DNA of 64,000 bases, taken from contig JAPYMA010001288.1 in the NCBI GenBank assembly GCA_035041965.1, positions 248,001-312,000 on the forward strand. Reading direction: 5' to 3'. The position numbers were made by a program, and so were the translations under genes. Shown in pieces: positions 1-12,092 of the stretch (its first letter is position 1; every line of letters starts with the position of its first letter). The notes under the pieces were generated by a model that was not told the origin of the DNA, did no database searches, and saw nothing but the letters and a program-made list of their open reading frames with translations. The stretch comes from Anisakis pegreffii (Eukaryota; Nematoda; Chromadorea; Rhabditida; Anisakidae).

Positions 1-3000
1 GCAACTGCATTACGATTCGTCCTGTGCATTCTGATGGATGAACTCGATGAATCTTGACTTGCTCTAAGCGTCGGTGAAGCTGCCTCGCAGTTGCGAGCCG
101 AACCCGGTGGAGTACTTCGAGATCGACGAATGTTCGGCAAGGAAATGCTGCATATCAAGTCGAATTGATTGATAAGATTATTCCTTATCGCTGGTATCAA
201 CTTTGTATTCAAGACAGTAGAACGCGAACGTGATGGCGTGCTTCCTCTCGTAACTATATCCATGCTATGATGTGCCTCAGCTGCGACATCATCGCAAGAC
301 CTCGTGTTCCCACATGGAACAGATGACAGCTCCATATTTGCAACGATTTCTGTTAGACTGTCAGTTCTCAACGTGCTGTTGGATTTGCATAAATTTGTAG
401 CAAAATTAAATCAACCTGCCTTATCGAATACAATAATTCATTCAGTAGTGTCTTGTTGTGTGTGACGATATTGGCAAGGAACGGTTTCGGTTGGAAGAAG
501 AAATTACACGGAATCACGATTATATGTGATTCATACAGTATAGCTTCTGACACATCAGATGGTAGTGCAGAAGACGGCTGTCGGTAAAGAAGTTACCTGA
601 TGACAACAGCAGTAGAATGGTTACGAGGGAATTAAAAGAGCAGTGGTAAGTATGAGTATGTTTGCAATACTGTCAACGTTTTAGAACATCAGTTTTCGAT
701 GAAAGTTGTTTGGGTTGCAAATGTTTTTCGAACGAATGACCAAGAATTATGAAATGAAGAAACAACCGATTTGTTCTTAAGTTAAGGTAGAACGAACAAT
801 AACAGGTGTTGATGTTTCTGCTGCATTATTTGAATGACAGCAATCTAGAACTTTTGATTGGAACACTGGATTATATAAGTGGTTGATTGGTACATGTATT
901 TTTGGCTTTGAGACATTCCAAACTTAACCCACTAATCAACGTCATTCACAGAACATTACTCAACTGATTTGGTCGAAAAAAAAACTTGCGATCTGCAATA
1001 TTATTTTTGGCAGAATATGTAGAAGATCGCTTGGTCACTATCAGGCAACCTTTCTTCGAGGATCTATTCAAGCGATTTTACAGTAAAATTGTGACATTCT
1101 TCAAGATTCTTTACTCGAATAAAAAAACAACTTCATGTGCCACATAAATTATACGAAATATCAACTTTTTCCTTACCCTCTCACAGTATTTTGTTTATCA
1201 CCACTTCATTAGCTCCAGTTTCGACTGATCAATGATTCAGCCCTTTAATGCATATCGAGAAAAGTTATGAAACGCTCGAAATATACCAATTCATTGCAAT
1301 TTGCGCTAATGACACACCACGCGTCAAGCAGTAATCAAGTTCTGGAAAATGCGTGATATCTGTTGTTTTGGTTCTGACAAGTGCAGTATTTTGAGGAAGT
1401 ACGAATTCAATAGGCAAGTTGATGGTACAGTATGCTTGCTACATGATCAAAGAACAATGCGCTATTTGTTCGACAACAAAATCAATCAAATTTAATGTCT
1501 GCCAATACGAAATACGTGAACCAATACTGTTGATACTCCATTTATTGTTCTCTTGAAGTTGCATTTCTCAATGTTTTTCATAGAAACTTATACAGTTTCT
1601 ACTACAGTAGTAGACATTATTGTTTGGAAAGCCTTTTCAATATCATTTGCTAGGCAATGAGTAAGCAGTGTAAACATGAGAAGGAATACGAAATTCATTG
1701 GCCATTTAGGAATTTGAGAAACCTGCGATAAGAGAAATTCTAATAAACTACTTGAATGAACCTTTGACAGTTCTTTATGAGACAATCCTTCCAATCGGAA
1801 CGGACAAAATATACCTAACGATAAGGAGGTGTTACTTAATAAAATTGAAGCACTAAGAAGGCATGAAGGAGAAAGTCTCTCTGTCAAGCTATGAGCCCAT
1901 CGAAATGTACTGTAATCATCAGCCGATGCTGGTCGAACTCAAGGACCATACGAGGCCAGTCTCAAAGTAATACTTGCAATTCAGTAACAGCATAATCCGT
2001 AGAAACATGTAGATAGAAGTGCTTTCACTGCATTCACACAGGCACTTCTTTTGCTGAATTCAAAATGATGACGGCGATTTAAAATAAACTGAATCCTTCA
2101 GCTTTTAAATCGCCATCATCATTTTGAATCACCGATCAAAAACGTTCATGATTCAGATATTTTCACGAAGAAAAAAGAAAGAGGGTAACGGCTTGAATTA
2201 CAAAACTCACAAGAATGTGTAATATTTCATCTATGCTACTGAAATAAACCAAGCGGCTCTGTTTGCCTCAGCATGAACTCGATGTGTCAAAATTAGCGAT
2301 GGTAGACTATAAACGTGAATTTTAACGAGATATTCATAGCGTTTCAGACAAAACCTTCAATCTTATGGATAATACAATACGCTCTTCCTTAGTTCGTCAT
2401 CTGCATGTATGCCGTCCGCAAAAGGATTCGTTTTTGAGAATAAGCGACATGCGATTCCAGTCATCTTACTGCATCGCAATGAAAAAAAATTTTCCTCCTA
2501 TCTTTAAGAGAGCACGGAAGAATTCGTGAGAAAAAGCGAGAAGATCGTGAAATTGAACATCGATTGCTTATGAGATCATAGCATACCGCATAAACGGGAG
2601 CACTGTCCGAATTCGAATCCTTACGTCCTGTGATCGCGTTCGAGTCACGACGATGTTTTCGCGAATCTGAAGAGCTGAAGCTACCTCGAGGGGAGCGACT
2701 GATTGCTTTCTCTGAAGCATACGATTGTCGTCGAATTTTCGAACCGCTCACTTGCAACTCGTCCATTCCGCGAGTTAGATGTGGAGAGAGTTCACCTGTA
2801 ATTTCATGGAACAACGATAAAGCGTGATTGGCAAATACATCATGGAGCAGAGACATTCATACTTTCTTTAAGAAAGTTGTCGATGAAAAACATGTAATCA
2901 ACTTCTCAGATACTTTCACCAGTACCAACAGTAACTATAACGCTGGAATTGATGACTGATAGTAAGACACAATTTGTGCAAATCTCGTTCACATTTAATG

Positions 3001-6000
3001 CACACCAGCGCAATGCAACTTTCTATGGAAGAATTTTTAAAGTAAAAAAATGATTGCAGAGAAGTGAGTGGATATCGCGAACTCATTTATCTCAAGCTCA
3101 AAAACTTGGTTCAAGCATGCTGACAATATCCAGACATTCAAGACATAATTTCTTCGAAATTGTTCCAATTACTCGATTGTTCTAAGATACACATTCAATT
3201 ACACTGATCATATGGAATTCGACGACAATTTAGAGAAAAAATTTCAATTAACTCCAATCTCTTTTTCACTTTTCATTCAATTCCTTGATTATACAGGAAC
3301 AGTGATTATTGGACGAAGTAATATAAAGAAAGCTACATTCTTCATTTATGAAGCGTTTGGATTTTTGATCACGAGTGAGCAAGTGTGAACGCAAGTGATT
3401 GATTGTCTTCATTGAGCATGGACAAATGTTACATATCAAACTCTAAATAAACTGTTTCTCTTCCGGCTGAGTAATCGAGACACACATAAGAGGATAAATT
3501 TAACAGCAGTTAAGAAATGATCATGATCAGGTAAATAGAAACAAAATCGCAATGAAAAACACAATTTGCCAGAATTTATTCTCCGCATCCCATTGTATTC
3601 ACTTCAAGATAAGGAGGAAATGACCAGAATCAGGAAGCGTTTGTGATTTTCCTGATAGAATCTATCTGGGAAACTCTAAACGATTCTTTTTTAAGAAAGT
3701 GGTCCTCGAAACGTTAAATAGTTTCAGTCATGATTATATGGTCAACTGAAACCGTGCTTACAGGTTGACAAATAGATCAGCTTAATGAAGAAAAGTTACT
3801 GCCAAAATGCACGGAACTTCGGAAATAATCACATTCAAGATCAACAATCATATCTGAAAGATAAAGAAAATAGTCGGTAAACGTGTTCTTGATGCGATAC
3901 CCTTTAGTCCAAAAAATTTTTTGAAACATCTATTTTAATTTTAAACATGAATCTTCGGCACCATTTTTTAAAATATTTGCATACTGATATTATTCTGGTT
4001 AGAATTACTGGTATATTACTGGTTAGAATCATCTTCGTCAATGATGTCGACTAAACTGATAAATTCCTATGAATATTGAGATGTGGGCTGCGGTAAACAG
4101 ACCCACAAAGTTGACTACAGACTAAAGTCGACGATGATGTTCTCAACTCAGTGCACGTTTATGTTCTTAGTTTGAATGATATGAAAAATGATTGACAAGT
4201 GAAAAATGTTCGGTAGATTGAGATGGATTGTTTAGCAGTTAATTGATTAAGATGGAAGATTTGTTCGGTTGATGCTGACGTAGTAATATAACTCACGTGC
4301 ACTGCGCTGTTTGAAGTGTCTTGTTTTGATAAGAAATGCCCGAATTAAACAGAACAATTATATTCATCAACAACGATCTAAATTTTTGAAATGATCAGAA
4401 AGAGGAATGAACGAAATCAGTTTTAATGATGATTTTACACGTTCCGATGGTGAACGGTACATAGTTTTTTGACGGTCTATCAACATGTCTTGACGAGAAT
4501 GTTGATTCACCAAAAATGACTGAATTCGCTTCCACTCCTTTTCATATTGCTGGTAATTTCCTCACTTGCTTGCTGATTCACACTGGTTTTTACCCACAGC
4601 TTAACAATACATGAATGTACTGAAGCAACACATACTTCAGGCAATCAAACACTTTAAAGTATTCTCCATTTCATAACGTTTTGAACAGAATGCTGTTGAA
4701 CAATTAGATATGGAACATCAATAAGAACGCCTGCGAGAGACATGCTGAACTATGAATACTGAAGTCAAGAACACCATAATTGAATAGTAAGCTCAGCTGT
4801 AACGAGTTTCTTTCTTCAATGTTGACTGTTAAGTGATCACTGAATTTCATTTGTGAATGTTTTCTTTAGAATAACAAGATACTGCTTTTGTCCAGTATTA
4901 TCCTATTGGTGCAGTCATAAGAACTCTATGGATAAAACGAGCTGGAATAGAAAATGAGCAACGAGCAACGAACGATGTGGTAGAACGATGATTTCATCAC
5001 CCTCGGTTATCAACAAGTCAATCTCGAATCTGGACGATTCACAAAGTTTTGGCAATTCCGTACTTGGATCGGCCGAACTGCGACGTGAACCTGCGCCTTT
5101 ACGTTCCACGGGTATCCCCTGAAAAACTGTGGCGAACGAACTGCTTTATTCGTAAGATGTGCAATTGCAGCATTCAAACTGTGAACGAAATATGCTCACT
5201 TCGCAAAACAGGATGATCGAAAAATGTTTAAGTCCTTGCTTGAAAAGTTGTCAACCTGCGGGTGTTAGGTGAAATGCTTTCACTTTCTAGTTAATGTGGA
5301 TGTGTAGTTCTCTCAGAAAATGACCGCAATTGTTATGGGCTGTAAAATAAGAAATATTGTCGACTTGAAACGTTTTCACGATCAGGATTGCGTCACTAGT
5401 TTTTTTTTTCATCAACTCGGCACCATGACTAGAAACTTCCGATTACTTTACACTGCAGATGACTACAGCATCATTGGTTTAAAACTGACATCGCTGGTGC
5501 AACTCGATATTATGAACAAAAAAAGGGATTCGCATTGCAACGATGTTCTAATTTTTTTTGGAAATTGCGCTTATAACGTTTTCATACGATTGACTCAACT
5601 CAATTGACTCACTCCGTAAGGGCTGTTAGAGTGTTTTAAAAATAGATCGGTTGGGAATTTGAAGAGCACAGGAGTCTGAGAAGCTTGCCGTATGACTCAA
5701 CGCTTTTCTCAAATGAATTTTGTTTGATGCTCATAATGGATAGTTATTCAAGTGAATTTAAGGAATCGTTTAAACGTTTTCCGCCTGAATAAATCTTTAC
5801 TACGCTCCCATTCAACTACACAAATTGAAAATAATACTCAATGGATCAGTTTCAAGACGGTACGGTAGCAGCAAACCTGAATAACTTCATGTTTATTGAA
5901 AGAAAATCTGTGAGAACCGCGAATTTCTCATATCACAAATTTGGAACAAATTATGCGTAAATTAAAAAATTTCCTTCAGAATCTCAGTCAATACGAAATA

Positions 6001-9000
6001 TGAGGGCGATAAGATACATTTCATCCACTTTTCATGATTGGAATTTGTTGATGCCTCAAACTGTGCTCACCATAGCACTTTCACTGCAACAAATTGATTC
6101 TGCGTGTTACGAAATCTTACTTCAGCAATCACACGTTGAATGCACATTGCAATGCCACTTCACATACGAGATTAGTGCCTTTTTCATGTTTCTATCTTTA
6201 CAAAGGTGTTGAGAATTGGAACATGGTAGGAATTCATATACCTCAAAAAGGAGAACCTATAGGACAATGGATAGAAAAGGATTCGTGCAGTGAAAGTAAC
6301 TCTTGAAACGAATGTAATGGTGCCATCCATATTAATCTATAACTGAATTTCTTTGCGAGCATGATCACTCCAATGATCACCACTTTACACTGATCACTCC
6401 AGTGATCGATCACCACTTCACACTGATCACTCCAATAATCACCACTTTACACTTTTCACCTATGATTTTGCCCTCCATACTCACCCTTCTACATCATTGC
6501 TTGAAACCGTTTTACTTGTAAGCTGGCGGATTTTTTGATGAATTATTGCGAAGAATCTGTGCATATGAATAAATGCATTATTCAGCTGTGATCAGCCAAA
6601 AATAGATTGGGCAATAGCCTTCTATGGATCTGCGCATAGCAGTAAAGCGATACGGGCCATGACACGCTAACAATTCTACTATGAAGAGCACTTAAAGCAT
6701 TAGCAGAAACAGAAAAAGTTCAAAAAACGCTGAGAATGTTCCCTGATGTGCGTTTGAGTCACTATGGAAAAGCAGCGAAAGAAACATGAAGGACTCACGA
6801 GCTGGAAGCAAGAAGGATCAAAATCATCTTCAGCGAACATCACAGGAGTGGGAGTGTTTCGGCGCGAACGAGTGACTGCTGATTTCTCTCGTAGCGACGT
6901 TCGGCGAGACAACGAATTTTTGAGCATAGCAGGACTCAACATCTTAATTCGTTATCTAAAACGATTGAATGGCACAGTAAATGAGTTCTTTATCTTTTCA
7001 ATAAATACATGAGTGTACCTACTGATAGATGTCATTATTCAACGATCGCTGAACTTATTGCGAATTCAAAATGAAGATCGCTTGGTATTAATTGAACCGT
7101 TATGCTTAATCAGAGAAAAAACTCAAAGTAGCATCGAGTACTCTGTGCGATTAATGAGTACGCGAGAGGAGATCCAACCACCTGAGCCATTCGGTTGTCC
7201 TCTAGAACCACAATTCGAAACAGCTTCACGATAACAAATAACCAATCACTCCTTTTCGTTGTCCACAAAAAGTAAAAGAATAATGAATGTTTGTTTCATT
7301 AATTGAACATGTTATATACACGATAGATGGAAACTGGAGACCTTGATGCTTGTAGTTACTATTATTTCATCCACAGCATTCGAACAGATAAATCGAACCA
7401 CCGATTATAACTGAAAACACTGAGCGGCCAAACACGTGAGGATATCACTGAACTTATGACTGCAACGAATCTCAATCAAGAGTCAACAAGACTGAATCAG
7501 TGATGTGAAATTATCATTCTTCTTTGTTGTTATAAAAAAATCTCACAACTGATTTGATATAGCAAACTGATACGAAAAATACGTCGCGTGATTGAACGGA
7601 AAGTGTATCATGATAAATATCATCATATCGATTGAACAAATACGAATTTTTCGGAAAAGTTTCCTTGGTTACAGGATCGTTCATTGTTAACAGGCTTCGA
7701 TAAGAACACGTTTCGAACACAAACATTTATATGTTTAACATTGAGAGCGCACAGTTGCTATCACGAGTCGGCTGTGCTACAATGCAATATTTACTCACAA
7801 CTTCCGTTCGAAAAAAATTGCAACTAATTAAGCTTCGTTTCGCTGTATGAGTGCGGGGGAAGGTGTAGTCACGGTTATTTAAAAATGACCGTTTCGTCAT
7901 CATCCAACTGCTTACTCCCTCAATGGCACATTACAGTTTGCATATCGTAATGCAAGTTGCGTTCACAGTTGAATGTGGAGCACAATTCATCTGGTTTGGA
8001 GATGCAAGATGAGATGCAAACAAGTTAGAGAAACGCTGAAAACTGTTATGCTTTCAAGTTACTAAAATTCATGAAGGGACGAGTTATAAACACCTATTGT
8101 GTCAAGTTTGACGTTATATTTGTTTATATACGACCTAGGCTCTAGCATTTCTTTTCATGCAATCATAAGCTCTCTTTTGGCATTTTGATGTCGGTTTGAA
8201 CTGTTTGAAACAATCCATTCGAACAAGCCGAGAATGAACGCGCATGATTTAAATAATGTCCTTTCTTAAGAGACCAAAGCCAAACATATAACTTTGCTCT
8301 CCGTTGAACTGAGTAATACTGAAAAACATAGTTGTAATTGTCGTTTAGAGTTCTTCAAAGCATCCTTCCTCATAGTCCAAGACCGGCTAAAGTAATTTCG
8401 TTAGGGAGATATGACAGCCACATCACGGTGTAGCTTGACGTAAAATATGACAAAGTGAAGCAACTTTGCCGAAAACATTGTGACATAGAAAGAGGATTGC
8501 ACTGAAGATAATTCCAACCCAGGGTACCGTTTACACGAACCTATGCAGATTGCGATGCGAAAATATGTTGTCGTACAACACATTCACAGAATTTTGCTTG
8601 ACTCACAACCACTGATGCCAAAATTTCAAAAAATTGACTGAGCTCTGTAGCGAGCCTCGCAATAGTGGAACTTAAACTACAGCTCGGTTCCAGCTCTGCG
8701 TTTTTAAACGCATTGTCTTCGGCTCTGAATCTAGTTCCGGATTTAAAACTGGCTCCAGTTCATCTGTTTCGAGTTTCGGCTATGGTCCCAACTTCAGCTC
8801 CAACACTCATTCATCTTCTCAGTCGACGTGATTATGAGGAATGTATCTAGTAAAAACAAGTATACTGAGATCAAACAAGTGGGGACAGGAATATTTTCAT
8901 TTCAGTGAAAAACAACAACACTGAAACATTGTCGGACGATGGCTCCAAAATATTACTAATAAATAATAATTTGATTGATTAATACGACGATTCGCCAAGA

Positions 9001-10589
9001 ATCCAGTTAAATAAATTTAGCATAATTTGATAATTCAATTGTGTGATTTAATAATTAGAAAAATTTAATAAATTAACTAATACAACAACTTTTTGATAGT
9101 TTAGCGCAGCAATATGATAATAGAAACACAATAACAGCAATCATTCGAATAACCGCATTCCCAAGGATTGTTACTACTAATTATATGAATTGGAGCTGTC
9201 CTGAACGGGAATCCTAAAAAAATACAGGGTAATGCTTCGAATTCCACGGAGAAATGCAGATAGATTCCTCCATTCCCAATTTCAGTCATATCTAATGATG
9301 AAATGGTGTTCTGCAAACGCAAATAATTTTTCCACTTCTGACATCTCGCAGTTTTGCCTCCAACATCCATGAACAATGCTTGTATCATCACTCTTATACA
9401 TCATAAACAGTCCAAGTGAAATGTGATCTATTTCAATAAAAAATCTATCAAATTTCAAATCTTAAATCTACTCCACCTCAATCTTCGATTCCAGCTCCAG
9501 CCCCAAATTTTGTTTCTCTCTGCCCTGGCTCCAGAACATTGGGCATGCGGAAAAAAATCTTCATGCATGTCTCCGCTCAGACTACAGAATGATTTTTTTG
9601 AGGCAGGCAAGAAAGTTTGTTTGGCTTCGAAGCTTCGGCACAGTTCTCAAGAATCACTCTAGAGATGTCGAACGAGGTTTTTATCTCCGAGAACACATAC
9701 TCACCCATTCTCATACTTCTTTTGTTTTGCGAGACGGAGCTGCTCTTGAAAGCGTGTGGTCGGTCCATCAAAATTCACTGCATTATTTTGAACGACAAAA
9801 AGCTAAATAGCGTTATCATTGCGCGAGCATTATAGCCCTACAAGTCGTTTTAAAGTGCATCCAAAATAAAAAGTCGATGGTTCATGAAGGTTTCGAGATC
9901 ACATCGAGTGTGCATTTTCAAACTGAACTAATCAGAAATAAATTCAATCTTCGTTCGCTTTAATGAAATAAAATTTCGCACGTACGTCCAACCTCATCGC
10001 TGAAAACAGCTTCAATTGTCATGGCGTCAGATGCTCACTTGCTTTTCATTAGCGTAAAATCATAAAAGCGTTCTTTTTCTATATCATTTTCGGGAATTCA
10101 CTGCCTACTAAATATTCCACTATCATAAAAGCGAACAGCTATAAGTGGATAAGTTGATGACATTCAGCATTCGTTTGCGGTAACTGATCACTTTGTCAAG
10201 CGTATACAGTTCCCAATGCTACACATCGTGTGGATACTTTGAACGGTTAGGCTCACAAAAACTGGACACTTTATCCTCTGATTTTCCTTACCAATTCTAC
10301 TGAACACCTATTACGTATTAGTGATGACATTCGACCGAATTGTTTCTTTAACATTTCAAAATTACGCATTCTCACCTAATTTTAAAATTCTTCCGCCGGA
10401 ATCCGAATCTCGGAATTCCGACTAAAACCCATCAGATTTTAGCGACCGGTCTTCGATCAGTTACCATCAGTATCACACATGGTTTTTTTCCACTTACAAT
10501 TATGTGCCATGCTCAACATGTATAAGAAGAGGATTGAAATAGAAAATCTACGAGACGCCACTAGAAGGCGACGTTCCGAAACTGAACAG
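1..10589 (-). CDS. Ser/Arg-rich protein gene of unknown family, 3' end beyond the left edge
   Basis: I do not recognise the family. Exons in gene order, with intron phases that all agree: 10498-10589 (tentative), 9705-9777, 7583-7694, 6799-6942, 5001-5118, 2587-2795, 2381-2464, 1762-1814, then 1-147 running out of the window. Donors include GTAAGT (10497) and GTGAGT (9704, 6798); acceptors include TTTTCAG before 5118 and TTACAG before 2795. The product is rich in Ser, Arg, Asp and Pro, with basic serine patches such as SRRTSLREK, SRRSSADPST, SRSPRGSFSSSDSRKHRRDS and RRSRSTPPGSAR. These look like phosphorylatable disordered linkers. The first listed exon ends in a hydrophobic stretch (FSISILFLYM) that could be a membrane segment, leaving the rest as a cytoplasmic tail. 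The middle exons (9705 to 2587) are the best supported; 10498-10589, 2381-2464 and 1762-1814 are weaker, and more exons may exist. The true 5' end was not found. Confidence 0.5.
2059..2128. repeat. Short inverted repeat (hairpin), 26-nt arms
   Basis: Positions 2059-2084 and 2103-2128 are reverse complements with one mismatch, around an 18-nt loop. It lies in an intron of the Ser/Arg-rich gene. It may be a miniature transposon remnant or a transcribed hairpin; nothing here decides between them. Confidence 0.8.
6362..6452. repeat. Tandem repeat with TGATCA core, 3 units
   Basis: Three successive copies of a unit of about 29-33 bp (TGATCACTCCAATGATCACC then ACTTTACAC) with small changes. The middle copy has a 4-bp GATC insertion. 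Each unit contains TGATCACTCC and a second TGATCA-like word. It is intronic to the Ser/Arg-rich gene. Confidence 0.8.
8647..8815. repeat. Degenerate GCTC/CTCCAG-rich dispersed repeat, copy 1
   Basis: An irregular series of GGCTC, CAGCTC, GGTTCC, CCAGCTC and TTCGAG words spaced a few bases apart. The same style recurs near 9,470-9,545 on this strand and in reverse complement near 28,970, 30,000 and 53,490. This is a repeat family rather than a coding region. Confidence 0.45.
9470..9545. repeat. Degenerate GCTCC-rich dispersed repeat, copy 2
   Basis: Contains CTCCACCTC, GATTCCAGCTCCAGCCCC and CTGGCTCCAGAAC in a row, resembling the stretch at 8,647-8,815. Confidence 0.4.
10386..10472. repeat. 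Dispersed ATTCCG-type repeat, copy A
   Basis: This segment (words CCGAATCTC, AATTCCG, GTTACCATCAGTA) aligns over about 87 bases, by eye roughly three quarters identical, with 50,331-50,418 in the same orientation. It ends just before the tentative exon at 10498. It is probably a remnant of a mobile family. Confidence 0.6.
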
Positions 10590-10599
10590 CTGATGTCTG

Positions 10600-12092
10600 A
10601 TTAAAACACTCACAATCAGTAAAACCGCAACGTCGCAACCCAAATATTTATCCGCGAACTTTTTCGCTCTCTTCCGCACTTTCTATTGCTCAGAAAGGCA
10701 CAGAGATTCTCCATCAAACAGCATCAAGTATATCGGTTTTTTTTTAGTAATTATTGTCGTTAGCAATCAACAAAAGTTTTCCTAATCAAACATTCGATGA
10801 AACTGCTTAGCTGATACGTTCATTTATCAACAATGATGCGAAATTGATTGATGAGCTAAAGTTTTTCACTGACGCTTTACATTCAGTCTTATCAATCCAG
10901 TAGTTCCGAGGTTTGTGAACCTCGCTCTTTTTTAAACTGAAAGCAGTTTACTTTGTGCGATCCTCGCAAGGAGCTTCCATGAATTCAGTTCTTCTCCCTA
11001 TTGCACCAAACGATCCAGAAGACGCGATCTTGCCTCAGACGATCACTCACAAGGATTGGCGGTAACCATTGCAATTTAGCGATAACTCACTTTTAGTGCA
11101 CTTCAACTTCTTAATGAGACAGGAACTCGAGACGATGCCTATTGTTAGATGACGATATCAGTAACAAAGTTTCTTTGCTCTACAACGATCTGTTAAAATT
11201 GAATAATGGTAAAATAAAGTTTATTACATTCAGTTCATGAAATCGACATCGCGCAAACGAGTTGTGTTTTAGGTGCACACAACGAATCACTGAATATAAA
11301 TTATGCGTATCTCATAATTTCTATGCACGATTACAAATGAGCTCACAAAATGAAGCGTCCAAAATAAATGCATTGATGCACTTGAGGTTGATCAAAATAG
11401 GTGACTACAGCTGCCAAATAACCGATGGCTGCATGGAATGAAAATCAGCGATGTTGAAATTAGAACAATGCCTTAAGGCCACAGATGAGAACATTCAAGA
11501 GATGAAGACATCAGAATAAGTGAATGAAAAGGAAATGAGATACACAGAACATCGTTAAGTACAGCTGTCGATCATTTTATTTTTGTTTATAGGTAAACAG
11601 ATATTTTTTTTGGTATGCAATGCACAAGATACCAATATCTATCTCAACGAGAACGATTCAGCTTGTTATACAACCATTTGTTAATACAAATCGGCGATGG
11701 ATATTGAACAAGCATTCCTTTAAACATTGATCACTGAACGGGTTTGATGTCTAAATTGTAATGTACTTGATCCTATTCGTTCATGTAACAAGTGTAGAAA
11801 AACAACAAACATATTGGTGGATTCAACGATAGGATCAGCATTGTTTCGTGGTGGTGGGAGAATCTCTTTGGGATTTGCGCAGAAAGGAATTCGCACATCA
11901 AACTTCACAAGTGCTTCACAGCGGCGTGTGAAAGGCGCACATAAAATACCGTGGGTTTAGTTCTCCTCATTGAGGATTATTTGTGCATTGAGAAATCCAT
12001 CATAATATATCATATCAAAGAGCACGAGAGAAAATTGCAAATATAATGTACAAATTGAACAGCGGTAAAGACCGATAAGTTGACAAAGTTCA
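10600..12092. other. Interval between two minus-strand genes; one unassigned open frame
   Basis: No complete gene was recognised. A minus-strand frame at 11718-11946 stays open for about 75 codons and includes the words RRCEALVKFDV and NPKEILPPPRNNADP. It has no clear acceptor at its 5' side and lies just past the stop codon of the MIG-18-like gene. It might be an alternative last exon or chance. A plus-strand ATG frame at about 11,000 is also unsupported. Confidence 0.3.

Noticed and set aside
5320..5607. 95-codon plus-strand ATG frame
   Set aside because: It sits in an intron of the minus-strand chain, has no motif, and has a composition like other chance frames here.
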